From: Zygnema cylindricum
Lineage: Eukaryota; Streptophyta; Zygnematophyceae; Zygnematales; Zygnemataceae
Length of the DNA: 62,000 bases
Direction: 5' to 3'
NCBI GenBank assembly: GCA_037447655.1
Contig: JBBHKE010001071.1
Location: 1 to 62,000, forward strand
The notes below the pieces were generated by a model. The model ran no database searches, was not told the origin of the DNA, and saw nothing but the letters and a program-made list of their open reading frames with translations. This document shows, piece by piece, positions 12,126-23,755 of this stretch; the stretch's first letter is position 1, and each line of letters opens with the position of its first letter. The position numbers and the translations under genes are program-made.

Positions 12126-12922
12126 AAAAAAGTAGAGAAAACAAAATTTGGTATCCACGGCCGAAAGTTGTTGAATCTGTGACGTCACAAGTGAGCGTGA
12201 CGTCACAATGTTACAAAACCCTAAACATCTGCCATGTCGCAAAATTACAAAAATGTAGATGTCTACATATGTCGCTGTTTTTGTTGACGTCACCAATTTC
12301 GTAGTCGTCGTCAACCGTCACAAAGTTGTACCTACGTCTACAACCGTCACATTTCAAAGTTCCGATTTCATTTTCGCACATAGGGACGCTTTTCAAAGTA
12401 GTACGGAACACTTCACTACAGTCCAAAATACTTTTTCAAAGTATCGCTTACATGGGGACGTACCCTAACGATTGACATAGGCACACTTTGTAAAGTACAC
12501 CGTAAAATCTGCGCTAAAAGCCACATCAACGTTTCAAAGTTTCGGTTACATGGGGACACGCCCTTAGCCCATTCTTTTATATCTTTACTTACTAGAAACC
12601 AAGTAACTGTTCACTGTCCGTACATGCGACAAGTTTCACTACAAATGCGATTGATGAAAGTACATGCTTAAATTTTACTGTCACCTGTTTGAATGCCAGA
12701 CTGGCAGCCTCGGAAGCAGGAATAAACTGCTTTTTCACTGCTTAAACTGATTAAACACTTGAATACTGAAAAGTAAAAACTTGTTGCCTGCTGATGAAGT
12801 CTCGAAACTGGAAAGTACTTAAACTGGAAATTTCCGAACAAGTTAGATTTCATATGCAGGAAAACGTTTAACGACTGCAGAGAGGTGAAAGGGACAGCAA
12901 AGAGCAGAAAGAAAGATGATTG

Positions 12923-13046
12923 GCGTAAAAGATAAAGATGAAAGATGATATGATGGACTCTTCATTAGTGCGAAGGTAAAATACTGACTGGCGTAAAAGA
13001 TAATGAGTTAACGACGGACTCTTCATTAGTGCGAAGGTAAAATACG
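12923..13046 (+). repeat. Two-copy direct repeat, about 65 bp, in the decayed promoter block
   Basis: GGCGTAAAAGATAA followed by GGACTCTTCATTAGTGCGAA and GGTAAAATAC occurs at about 12923-12986 and 12991-13046. It lies in the decayed copy of the TDP2 upstream region and has no equivalent in the functional copy. Confidence 0.75.
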
Positions 13047-13506
13047 TCCCCACTAAAGGCACGTGTGGTTTGAATCATTCAATTTGTCAAATATAGAGAG
13101 GCAACATTATATATCGTTGAGGGAAAAAGTACGAGCCTCGTTATCCTGCCACGTATGCAGCCACGTCGGGTTGAAGTGAAATAAGGCTCACAGTCACAAA
13201 ATCCGATGCACGATGCACGCTAAGAGCCCAGTCAACGGTTGGGATACTCTCCATGAAATACGCCTGTAATTTAAACAACTCTGTCCATAAAGCAGTCTGG
13301 CTGTTGCAAATTGTTTATTCCTAGCAAATTTGGGGGAGTCTTTCTCACGGACCTGGTTTCAAAAAGGAACAGTCAGACGCCATTGGTTGACTCTATAAAA
13401 TACCATTAGATTGAATGATTTTTTGCAGTTTCAGATATGGCTACATTGATAGTATTTGGTGAATCCAGGTGAAAAATTATTGTGGTAGCTTTAAAACTTG
13501 ATTTCC

Positions 13507-13625
13507 ATGTCTATAGTTTTTTTTTTTGCCATATTTTTTTGATGACTCTTGTACTTGTTTCCTAGCATCTGCCCCTTTCTGCTCCCCCGTAGAGGCGTTT
13601 ACTGGGTAAGGATCTTCTCCATGTT
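13507..13625 (+). pseudogene. Decayed exon 1 of the ferritin-like desiccation-related gene
   Basis: It aligns with 20318-20443. An ATG at 13507 is followed by a T-rich remnant of the signal peptide region, then CTAGCATCTGCCCC and CGTTTACTGGGTAAGGATCT, matching the functional exon. Frameshifts destroy the frame and the downstream exons are missing. A TATAAAATACC box lies upstream at 13396, as in the functional gene. Confidence 0.8.
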
Positions 13626-13760
13626 ATATAGTCACACAAAAAAGCCACCAGATCAACCTAAAACCATACTGTTCAATAATGCACCGAATATGGAAAGCAG
13701 CGTAAATTATGCAGAATTGACTCGTGCTTAATATGTTACTGAATAATTTTAGGACAACTT

Positions 13761-14885
13761 CAATCACTGTTAGTTGGTCTGGGTTTAATAGTTGCTCTTT
13801 GCATTCACCTGCACCATTTGGTGTGTATAAAACTTTGTAGATCGCGACAGGTTTTATAACGTGCGTATGGCTCATGACCGAGGAAAGTGGATTGATAATA
13901 ATCCATCATGAATTTTCATTATCAAATCAAAAAGCAAAATTAGCCCCAGTACTCCCACAACACGAAAACAAACAAAGCAAACTGGCTGCTGGCTTTACAA
14001 GAAACTTTCGAGGCATTCAAGCAACTGGTCAAGATAATCTTTATGATTGTATCAACTGGTCAAGATAATCTTTATGATTGTGTACCGTATGATACAAACT
14101 TGTTATAGAGAATATTGTTAATAAAGACAATGGACACAAAATCTATTTTCTCCCTCTTATTAGCAGCAATGGATAGCACTAAACAGTTTTCAACCAAAGC
14201 ATATGCATAACTGTGGATGTAATGTACCATCAGATTTTGAGCCTAGTAGGATAATATTTGACTATTTTTTCCCATTTTCTGCTAATTTAACATCAAGGTC
14301 AGACCACGGATTTCAGACTATACAAACAGACGTCTAACTTTATGCTACATCATCATTATTTTCTTTTCAAGCATTTGAGGCGTTGTTAAAGCTACCAATC
14401 CATTTATCCTTTTTTCACATATTTCAGTCATTGTTGTCCATTATCCAGTCATTCGAGGATAAGCTGATGCTACCTTATCACTATACTTTCTTCAGATATC
14501 TTAGGAGACCTTGTGGTCCCATTGCTGTTATAACCACTTGTTAACGTTTCATGTCCAAACCTAAATGACATAAAACTGTAATGGCATAAACTGTCAACGA
14601 CTTAAATTTGTCAGAAAACTTAGGCCAATTACTGTGGTGCAAAAGCTGCTATATTGGAAGCGGTGTCACGTTGCACATGGTTTGGGAAATGGTTGTTAAA
14701 GCCTGTCACGTACAGGAAAAAGGCAAAGGACATATTGCACATATAGTCGCATTTAAAAGGAAATTCTGGACTCCAGCTAGGATAGCATAAATAACTACCA
14801 GAGGTGATCGTGATGATATCGAGTAACAATTACTTCAAAAAAGCCTTCAAAACTGAACAAGTTCAATATTTATCTTCCTTCCCAT
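13761..14885. other. Intergenic between the duplicated block and the TDP2 3' end
   Basis: No gene or transposon end was recognised. It includes the likely TDP2 3' untranslated region immediately upstream of 14886, and a two-copy 31-bp tandem repeat at 14022-14081 containing CAACTGGTCAAGATAATCTT. Confidence 0.5.
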
Positions 14886-17800
14886 TCACTTCCGTCTTAA
14901 TTTTAACAAGAGCCCAAAATGGTCACTCGGGTACACAGGGAGTGTTACCATTTGTGACTCCCGTTTCACTTTCTTCTCTTTTTCATATGTTAATCCAGGA
15001 ATAGATTCTGTCCCGACCATTTGTAGAGACTCCACCTCAAAGTCCCGTAGACGAAAGAATACACGATCCAAACGCTTCCGTAACCGGCCTCCTAACATCT
15101 CATTAGCCTTTCCGTCGTAAGTGAAACCGACCTGTGGAAACAAGCCAGGGAAATTCGGGATTTAGAACTTCTCAGTTTCAAAGTGTATTGTAAAAATGTT
15201 GAGCATATGAATTTCATTGAAAACTAAAGACAAACACAGCTGTCAAGCAGAACATTACTCTCCAATTCTACCACTAATAGCTGAAGTATTAACCAGTGCA
15301 ACAGATGTTTTCACAAGCCCAAAAAAGAGAAAACTCTCTCTAAAATGTGTTCCCGTGAAACTTTTCTTCAGTTAATTCATTCACAGTAAGCAAATTTTAG
15401 TGCCTGCCAAAGCATATCACATTGCTGTTCTTCTTCTTCTCCCTCTTCGTCTTCTTCTTCCAGACTTGAAGTAGTTCAACCATAAAAAGCACTGAAAACA
15501 AATTGTGACACCATTCTGAGCAGCCTCAATACTTTATTTTCACAAATTTAGTTTCCCCTTAACTCACCTGTTCAGGATACAACTGCAGCCATGCATCAGA
15601 CCATCCTGAAGGCAGCGGCGGAGGTCCATCTCCTTTATCGTCCCAGTTCATATCACCACAAAAAACGACATTCTGCATGTCCTTAAGACTGTCAAAGGCC
15701 ATTTTGGCCTGTGCCACACGTTCCTTGCTAAACATTTGGTCCCATTTTGGAGGTGCGGGACATGGGCTTTCCAAGTGAGTAGTAGCCACAAGGAGATTGC
15801 AAAGTGACTCAGGCTTCAATCCTACAACACTAAGTTCTCGGCCCATTCCGGAGTTTCGAAATGGCTCCCGGTGCCATGTCTTCACAGGAAGCCTGCTTAG
15901 CTGTATAGACAAAAATTCACAATCATACAGAAAAGATTAAGCCCTAAATCCTACATAGACAATTTGTCTATTTCACGACATCATTGGAAATGCATGATCC
16001 CAATCTTATCAGGTGAAGAACAACTGAAGAATTGAGAAAACCTCGTCCTAAATGAGAAAATTAAAAAGTGAAATGAAACAAAACAAACATAGCTAGACTC
16101 ATGATACATCAGTCTGTCCTGACTCCTCAACATCTCCTAGATGCGCAAACAACGCTTATGTGTGACACTGATGTCAAACAACGCTTACAAGTGACGAACT
16201 GTAACATACGTGGCTATTTCCTTCGCCACAAAAGAATAAGAGTACCTTCATGGGCTGAAAAACAACTTAAAAACTGTGTAGTACAATTTCGTATAAGTGT
16301 GGTTGGGAATCAGGAACATTTGGAAATCACTGAAGAGGTGCTCCAATTGCAATTTCACATTTTATCCAGCAACAATCAAAAGACATCTTCTCGCCTATGG
16401 ATATTTCTTTCATAAGTTTTCTTTGACTAAATAGGGTCTCAAAGAGTGTTAAACACACTGCCAGAAGTGCCAAACTCAAGATGTAAGCACATTGCAGTTC
16501 CGGTGAATATATGAGAATGGAAATGCTTCCAGCCTTGATACTAAGTGACATTCAATTTTGAAGATTCTGCAAAAAGTTTATATGGCAGAATGCAAGTGCT
16601 TCCTGCTTCCTGCCTTTTACCAATGGTTTAGAAGAATCTCCATCACCAAGATCAAGCAGTCAAACCGAATGCCTACTTGCATAGTGAAGTATGCCTGTTC
16701 CGAAGCCTCTCCTGGAGAGACGGAGCACTGATATTGGTGCCACCACTTGGATGAACGGAGTAAATGGTAAATGTTGGGTGTAATTTCCTGCATCACCACA
16801 TTCATTTTCTGAATTTAAAAACTTCAGGTACTCAGAAAATTGTGTACCAGGGATGTTTGGAGCCGCATTAGCAGAGACAAATACTTTTGCATACCAGGAG
16901 GAAAAACAATGTTCCAGCAAATGTTGAATTAGCAAAGCAAACTCTAACGTCGTTTCATTAATGCCACACTTTCAAACATTGTGTGCAAGCTGACACTTGA
17001 ACAGCAACGCACAGTAATTTGCTACAGTAAATGATCCAAAAAAATCCATACTTGCAAACATAACACGTGAGGCGAATGCTGCTCAATGATGGCGCCTATT
17101 GCCGCCATGCGTTTCTCCACCTCTAAATCTTCTCGGAACCACACATTGTACGTCAATATGCTGACTGAATTTAACTCATCATTGGTGGCAGGTTCACCTC
17201 CGCTCCTTTTCAATACATTAGTTTTCTCTTCTTTAGCAGTTGATTCAGCAACTTCAGAGTTTTTGCTGGAGTGCTCTGCAATGAACAAGGCTAAAAAAGG
17301 ATTAATACTAAGAAAAAACATATGTTAACGGTGAGCAACGCGATCACAAGCTTATAACTATTTTCCACGGTCCTTGCAAGCGAAATAGGAAAGAACACAG
17401 CTTCGTTAAAAGATCTCAGCAATACACATGCTATAGCAAGGATTACTTCAAGACTGAGAAAACACATTTTAATGTCCACAGGTACATAAAGCTACCAATC
17501 TTGAAAGAATGTAGTCGAGCATTACAAAATGTAGAAAGCTGTATATTCCAACTGAGGACTAACACAGTACAACCACCTGGTTTATGCCATTAGTAGCATA
17601 TTATAGGTGGGCGAAGTTAATCAGAAAAGGTACTGCCAGAGAAAAAATAGAAGGACTGGCATAGAAAAACTTTCACATGCTAAAATAACTATTAAGAGAC
17701 ATTCACAAGCTTTCAAATATTACAGGCTGCATTAAATTGACAATCATATGCAAGCGGCAAGTTATTACAAGGACAATTGATTACATGTCCAACCTGATAG

Positions 17801-18871
17801 ACCTGCTTTCTCTCGACGCGCCTTACGCTCAGCATGCAGACTAGCCAACAATTTGTTCTCGGTTTCTGAGGGATCCTCAGCGATTTTTGGCAATTCCTCA
17901 CTGGCGGCAGAAGTACTTCCAGCATTTTTATCAATTTCATTTATTTCATTGGTAAAATCCGAAGCAAGAGAAACCAGAGCACGCTTGCGGTCACCAGTCT
18001 CGGCTTCACTGTCAACATCAACACTAAAATTCCGTTTCAATCCTCGAGAAGTCACAGCAGAACCAAGCCATTGGCTGAATGAAGCTGACCCTGAAGCAGG
18101 TGACATTAACTTTTCAGAGCGGCGAGTCTTATTAACTGGTGTTTCATTTTTTTCACGCTCTTGTACTCCAATTGGTTCTTCAATACCAGCATCCTCACTC
18201 ACTAGAGGTAACTCTTTATTGCTGACAATGTCAGCGTCATCTCTATCACGTTGCAATCTTGAGGTTGTGCTTTCTGGTGATTTATGAATTCTCAAGCTGT
18301 CATCATCATGAATCTTTGATTCATCTCTAAATGTTCCAATAGTAGATCCTAGAGTTGTATCCTCAATTCCCACATTTTCTGCAAGACAGATGGCACATGC
18401 AACATCTGCTGACTTATTCAGGAAAGTACAAGCCCTGCAAGCCCATTCTTTTACTTCCTTACTTACTGGAAAACCCTTCCAGGAACTATTTATTGTCCCA
18501 CACATGCCACAAGTCTCACTACTACCATCATTGGTGAACGTACATGCTTCACAATTCCAGTCAACCTGCTGTTCGAATGCCATACTGGCTGCCTCAATAG
18601 CAGGGACTGCTTTAAGACTGCTCAAGCTGATCAAAGACCTGTATTCTGGAAAACTTACTGCCTGCTGATGAAGACTAGAAAAAGGCTGGAAATTCTTAGA
18701 GTGACAACTCCAGAGTAAGTTAGGTTTTATTTGGCGGGAAACGTTCGACGCAAGTAGAGAAGTGGGAGGGACGACAGAAGGCAGCCAGAAGGGAGCTTGA
18801 CATGATTGTCGACAGAGGCGGAAGCGAGGCGTGAGAGGGAAACTCGCACGTGCGAAGGTTAATATCCCCAT
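14886..18871 (-). CDS. TDP2: TDP2-like tyrosyl-DNA phosphodiesterase with two RanBP2 zinc fingers
   Basis: Five exons fit in phase on the minus strand: 18871-17803, 17275-17052, 16787-16677, 15900-15568 and 15131-14886, giving 660 residues from the first Met. Two RanBP2-type fingers (WNCEACTF...CGMC, about residues 105-125; WACRACTF...CAIC, about 143-163) precede a low-complexity linker. The endonuclease/exonuclease/phosphatase domain follows, with LTYNVWF (about 397-403), LQE (430-432), THLES (509-513), GDMNWDD (550-556) and SDHFG (648-652), all catalytic motifs of the family. TDP2 cleaves 5'-phosphotyrosyl bonds left by trapped topoisomerase II. Residues 1-96 are rich in Ser/Arg/Leu and nearly lack acidic residues, so they could be an organelle transit peptide. 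Met97 (MAFEQQ) just before the first finger is the alternative start. The gene is divergent from the desiccation gene. Confidence 0.9.
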
Positions 18872-19216
18872 CGTACGGCAATGTTTTGTTTAATACGGTA
18901 CTTTTGAAGTCTTGATGAAAAAACTCTTCACCATCTTTGCCTTTGCGTCTTTTGAACTTGCAAAGAAAAGCAGAAATCAACTGACGGAGAAAAAAGTATT
19001 TACTAATAACTATAAGATGGCAACAGCAAATATTGTAGCTGGGAAATAGATATCGAACAGAACACGCTGACGTGGTTTATTGAACACGAATGATCACTGT
19101 TGGATGCAAGAGCCGAACCTATCACCGGACAAAGATGTCCGATGAAAAGATGCGTTTTGAGACTCGGTTCAAAGGTTTGAACGAGCGTCCGAAGCTGCAA
19201 TGAATAAACTTAATAT

Positions 19217-19530
19217 TGTTCAAATCATAGTTTCAAAAGTAGGCGTTTTTATGGTAGGCCTTTGGTCGGCGCCTTTATCGTAAGTTGTGTTATGGGCTTT
19301 TCATGTGATCTTCTTAGATCGCTACTTTGATCAGAGACCGTCCGATCGTCCAAATCTGACGGTGTAAATATTTTTTTTGGTCCAAATGTTTTAATTGGTC
19401 CAATTTATGCTCTAATTGGTCCGAAGGTCCGAATAAAATATAAGTCTTAAGGTCATATTGTATGTTTTGCATACAATAGGCATATTGTATGGGCCTACTT
19501 TCACCTACTTTTGAACTATGGTTCAAAATA
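19217..19530. mobile_element. MITE-like element with imperfect terminal inverted repeats
   Basis: TTCAAATCATAGTTTCAAAA near 19217 is inverted relative to TTTTGAACTATGGTTCAAAA near 19510. The inner flanks GTAGGC and GGCCTAC also pair loosely. The interior has repeated GGTCC(A/G)AA units. It is absent from the older duplicate of this region. No transposase is present and the superfamily is uncertain. Confidence 0.5.
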
Positions 19531-20212
19531 TCAAATTCAAAACTGATATAAGGGGGGACATCAACTTGCAAAGTACTTTTTCAATGACTACATGTTTCAC
19601 GACTTCGTTAATAAAGTACAATACTGTACTGTACTATATTCCATTTGCCACGTATGCAGCCACGTTTCTCCACGTCGGATTGAAATAACAGGAGATTCAC
19701 AGCTGTCGAAATCGAACGCGTCTCTACCATTTTAGAATCCCCCAAACAACGGTCACGATACGTGCCGCGAAAAATGGATGCTGTCTAGTCAAATATTGCT
19801 CAAACCTCGTGACACAACATCGGTCTCCAAAGCGCAGCCTCGCTTGCGTCCAATACAAAAACCAGCAGCAGGCCCTTCTCTGTTTCTGCACACCATTTAC
19901 CAGGAACGGCACAGCAAGGATCCATCTTTTTCTGGTATTCCAAGGCCACGCGCTTTTTCTGGAATTCCAAGGCTACACAGTCTGCATGAGGCATGTGCTG
20001 CTCCATTACTGCCGGGCATTTGCTTTCCCACTGGAAGGGTCCTGAATGGCGATTCATCCTGTAGCACGTGTCCTGAGAGGAGGCCGATCTATGGTCCACC
20101 TGACTTAGCTGTCGCAAATTTGTGTTTTTCAAGGGTTAGCTAGTTTCCTGGAGTCTTTCTTACGGAAACTACTTTCCAGAAAATGGAGCCGTCAGACATC
20201 ATTGCCGAGGGT

Positions 20213-20219
20213 TATAAAA
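20213..20219 (+). promoter_or_regulatory. TATA box of the desiccation-related gene
   Basis: TATAAAA lies about 100 bases upstream of the ATG at 20318, and the same box is kept in the decayed duplicate at 13396. Spacing is reasonable for a short 5' untranslated region. Confidence 0.6.
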
Positions 20220-20317
20220 TACCTTCAGGGTCAAGGATTTCCCGCAGTCTCAGCTGACTATATTGACAGCAAATTCAGGTGAAAAATAGCTGTGGATATT
20301 TTTAAAACCTGATCCCC

Positions 20318-23300
20318 ATGGCTAGAAAGTTTTCTTTGCCAGCTTTTTTGCTGGCTCTTATTGCGACTTGTTTGCCAGCATCTGCTCAGCTTCCTTCTGC
20401 CCCCCCTTCACCAGTGACCTTTACTGATAAGGATCTCCTTCAGGTTTTTTTTTCACACGAAAAAGCCATAAGATCGGTCTGAGACACTGCTGTTCAATAA
20501 CGTTCTGATCATGAGAAGCAGCATTGTATCTACAGATTGTCATGTTTACTCCAGACTTGCGCAAAATGCTGTAGAATGCTTGGCTTGAACGTTACTTGGT
20601 CTGAGTTGCTAAGGAAAGTAATTTAAAACCCGAATCTCGGTTTATCAGCGGGTTTAAATAAGCAGTGCAAGTAAACTCTTCTATCAGCAGCATTCTACAT
20701 TTGTCAATTTCCTATAAAGTTTCCACTTTTATGCTTGTTATCAACTTGCCAACGAGCTATGGTGAATTCACATGTTCTGGAAAAATTGCAAGCCTTCTAC
20801 TTCCTGAGTAGATTCAGGATATCCTTTCAGCTTCTATATAGCATGTTCAATTGAAAAAAAATAAAATGATGATAAATTTTAGAGGGTTTTTGATAAGCAA
20901 TAATGTTTTTTGTGCAGTTTGCTCTAAATTTGGAGTATTTGGAGGCCGAATTCTTTCTTTTTTCAGCATATGGCTATGGCTTGGATGTCATCAATGCCTC
21001 TCTGGCAGGGGGAGGTCCTTCCCCTGTTGGAGGAAGGCAGGCAGCATTATCTCCTCAGGCGAGAGCTGTTGCCGAAGTTCTGGCTCTCCAAGAGGTGGAC
21101 CATATCATGTGAGTTCTAAGCATTATCAATTTTGAGTTACTATGATTCTTTCTAATCGGTTAAATGTATAAGCATTATCAATTTGTAGTCAACTAGGTTT
21201 CTTGCTAATTGGTTAAATGTTGACAGGAATGCTAAATCCAGTTTTTCCAGCTTCAATTCATGTTGAACTTGTACACAACAAGGTTTGTTCACAAGATTCT
21301 TTCAACATTGGAGGATATTTAAATCTTTTTTCAGTCACTGGATCTCCAGATTTAGATTTCAATTGTACTATGTAAAAGCTTTTGTGAACTGTTCTTTAGT
21401 CATGGTTTGATTATTAACGTTTTCTGGTATTTGAAGGGCTAAGTCCTTTCTCCTTTCATCTGCACTTGCAGAGCTATTCGCCAATTTTTGGGTCCAGATG
21501 CGAATCCACGACCTTTACTTGACATAGGAAATGCTTGGAGTCAATTCTTTCTGTTAGCAACTGGAAACACTTCTGTGAATTTTACCCCATATTCCGACGA
21601 TTTGAGTTGGTACGTCGGTGCCTACACTCTGCCATATGTAGGCTTGACAGGTTATGTCGGAGCAGCTCCTCTCCTGCAATCAACTGATGCAAAGAAGGTA
21701 TGGTACTTTATTGACATTTGATTGTTTTTGACTTGAACAATAATCGGTGTTTATTAAGACGGGAAAAAGAGAATCCGCGAAGTCTTAATTTTGTGAATCT
21801 TAAGTTTGTGATACAATGAATATGTCATTTGATAATTTTTGACTATTTTGTTAAGACGGGAAAGAGAGAAATCCGGGATAGTGGAAGTCTAATGTTATAC
21901 ATACAACATGATGATTTCTTGAATTGTGGGCTACACATGGCTGATCATGTTTTACTTGTAATTGTCTGCCAGCTTGTGGCAGGTCTTCTTGGGGTTGAAT
22001 CGGGACAAGATGCTATTTTACGGACAATTCTTTGGCTGAATAACAACTATATTGTTCCGCCATATGGCTTACCTGTTTCTGTTCTTGCTGGCAATATTTC
22101 AGCGGTAAGATAAAGGTTTATAATTCCCATTGACAGTAGTTGTTGCAATGTTACGATGTCAATCAACTGAAATTGACTGAATACCAAGGTTACCAAATAC
22201 AAAGGTTAATCTTATCCGTAAAACAAGACATGTATGTGGTATGTACTTTTTTTGTCATAACCTCTTACAATTGGTTCAGCACTACCTTGAATCTTGACAT
22301 TTGTTAAACGAGAAAGGAGCCATCGTATCTAGGCTAGGCATGGATGCATGTAAGTTTGCTTTGACATCCTAAAGGGGTGAAAGTAAGAGGCTTTCCCTCC
22401 CTTCTCCCATTCCCATCTCCCAATTTTTTTCTCTCTACCTCTGTACTGTTTCTATCTTCTTTTTTATGGATAGATTCGGTTTTTCTCCAACTTCTTCTTT
22501 TTCCATGGATATATTTTTGCAGGCTCGAGATCGTCTGCATGGTCCCTCCATATCCGATGAGGGCATTTTGGTGGATCCTCCATTGGGCCCTTACGGGAAC
22601 CTGAGCAACAACATTTTGGCGGCTAACAATTGGTCCCTTTCCTATGCACGAAATCCAGAAGAGATTCTCCGTATAGTTTACGGAACGGGAGCTGCAAATG
22701 TGACAGGCGGTTTCTATCCTAATGGAGCTACTGGAAATATCGCTAACTTTTACCGAAGTGTTTTTAGTGTTACTCCTCCCTCTTCTTACACACCAACTCC
22801 TCCTTCTGGATACCCTCTTCCAACTACCCCAACCACTCCTTCAGGATATACTACTACCCCACCTGCAATATCCATTACACCTCCCACAAGTTCACCTCCA
22901 GTTTCAACAACTCCCCCTTCAACAACATATACTAGTCCACCGCCTCCTTTATTTCCCACTCCTTCCCCTTCTACCACTCCAATTTTAACACCTCCTACGT
23001 CAGGGTATGGTAGCCCAACTCTACTTCCACCCCCTATTACTCCTCCCCCAACAACAATTCCTTTTCCTACTCCAACAGTACCTACCACTCCCAGTCCCCC
23101 TACGCTTCCTGTCACTCCTACACTTCCCTCTACACCTCCTCTAACACCTCCCTCTACCCCTCCTTCAACAGGATATGGTAGTAGCCCAGCACCAGTCTTA
23201 CTTCCTCCCCCAACCATACCACCTTCAATTCCTATCGTTCCTCCCATTACTCCCGCTACCCCTCCTTTAACACCGCCCTCTACCCCTCCTTTAACACCTC

Positions 23301-23755
23301 CCGCTACCCCTCTAACTCCCCCTTCAACAGGATATGGCAGTAGTCCACCACCAGTCTTACTTCCTCCCCCAACCACTCCCTCACCGTCAATTTTTACCAC
23401 TCCTACTACTCCCTCTACCCCTCTAACACCTCCTTTAACACCTCCCACTATTCCCTCTACCCCTCTAACACCTCCCACTACAGGGTATGGCAGCCCACCT
23501 CTACTTCCACCTCCAATTTTTCCCCCTCCCCTCCCTACCATCCCCCCTCCCCCGCCTACCCTTCCCCCTCCCGTACCTACCATTCCCCCTCCCCCACCTA
23601 CCCTTCCCCCTCCCCTACCCACCACTCCCCCTCCCATATCCACCACTCCCCCTCCCTTACCTACCACTCCTCCTACCTCAGGATATGGTGCAGTTCCACC
23701 TCCCCCTGTTGTTCCTGGAACTCCTATCCCTCCAGGAACCATTCTTCCTCCCTAG
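20318..23755 (+). CDS. Secreted ferritin-like desiccation-related protein (PCC13-62 type) with a long proline-rich tail
   Basis: Five exons fit in phase: 20318-20443, 20918-21108, 21472-21697, 21973-22104 and 22523-23755, giving 635 residues. Residues 1-23 form a clear signal peptide ending ASA-Q. Residues about 36-305 match the ferritin-like desiccation-related family: FTDKDLLQFALNLEYLEAEF, ARAVAEVLALQEVDH, WYVGAYTLPYVGLTGYVGAA, LVAGLLGVESGQDAILRTIL and SLSYARNPEEILRIVY. Family members accumulate in drying plant tissue; their biochemical role is poorly defined. From about 309 to the stop the protein is almost entirely Pro/Thr/Ser/Leu with seven (S/T)GY motifs, five of them GYG. Such tails resemble extensin or proline-rich cell-wall proteins and may anchor or crosslink the protein in the wall. 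The usual family length is near 300-350 residues, so the tail doubles it. The gene is divergent from TDP2. Confidence 0.88.
22765..23755 (+). repeat. Proline-codon minisatellite in the last exon of the desiccation-related gene
   Basis: CCTCCC-, CCCCCT- and ACTCC-rich units encode the tail, with recurring blocks of the form (S/T)GYGS followed by several residues and LLPPP at about 23005, 23170, 23330 and 23485. The strand bias (C-rich sense) also creates a long glycine-rich frame on the minus strand, which is not a gene. Confidence 0.85.

Larger units (their letters stand above)
8990..12563. mobile_element. TTA-flanked Harbinger-like element (non-autonomous), 3.57 kb
   Basis: The left end is GGGTGTGTCCCCATGTG and the right end ACATGGGGACACGCCC, an inverted pair. 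Both are flanked by TTA (8987-8989 and 12564-12566). A TTA/TWA duplication with a G-rich inverted repeat points to the PIF/Harbinger superfamily. No transposase was recognised in 8990-10370 or 12170-12563. The interior holds a truncated LINE and a direct repeat of about 320 bp (9206-9530 and 10061-10380). Sequence around 12180-12330, with repeated GACGTCTACAA and ACCGTCACA units, is shared with the elements at 30304 and 37822. Confidence 0.7.
5690..12860 (-). pseudogene. TDP2: TDP2 exon 1 pseudogene, split in three by two transposons
   Basis: Three pieces are collinear with functional TDP2 exon 1 on the minus strand: 12567-12860, 8935-8986 and about 5690-6077. Conserved fragments include SRLHQQA in the leader region, the nucleotide remnant of the second zinc finger, IKDTTLGSTIKT, and EPIGAQELQINETPVNK. 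Frames are broken by substitutions and small indels. The downstream endonuclease/phosphatase exons are absent, so this copy cannot encode an active phosphodiesterase. The interruptions are a hAT (6086-8926) and a TTA-flanked element (8990-12563), and the pseudogene sequence resumes directly after each. Confidence 0.85.
5300..13760. repeat. Segmental duplication (decayed copy) of the TDP2/desiccation-protein divergent promoter block
   Basis: After removing two transposon insertions (6086-8926 and 8990-12563), this block aligns in order and orientation with about 17300-20600. It covers TDP2 intron 1, TDP2 exon 1, the shared upstream region and exon 1 plus early intron 1 of the desiccation-related gene. 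Matching landmarks include a GATCACAA block (5328 vs 17341), an ETPVNK-encoding segment (about 5815 vs 18130), CACGTATGCAGCCACGT (13142 vs 19648) and a TATAAAATACC box (13396 vs 20213). The copy holds none of the catalytic exons of either gene. Confidence 0.85.
18872..20317. promoter_or_regulatory. Divergent upstream region between TDP2 and the desiccation-related gene
   Basis: About 1.45 kb separates the two start codons. Segments of it (for example CACGTATGCAGCCACGT at 19648, containing ACGT cores) are conserved in the decayed duplicate, which suggests this was one unit before duplication. A MITE-like insertion sits at 19217-19530. A shared bidirectional promoter is an inference from layout alone. 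Confidence 0.5.

Noticed and set aside
17853-18287. 144-codon frame on the plus strand
   Set aside because: Antisense to TDP2 exon 1, which is supported by zinc fingers and in-phase splicing.
22786-23742. 318-codon glycine-rich frame on the minus strand
   Set aside because: It is the exact antisense of the proline-rich last exon. Proline codons read backwards give glycine, and the sense gene has phase-consistent introns and a signal peptide.
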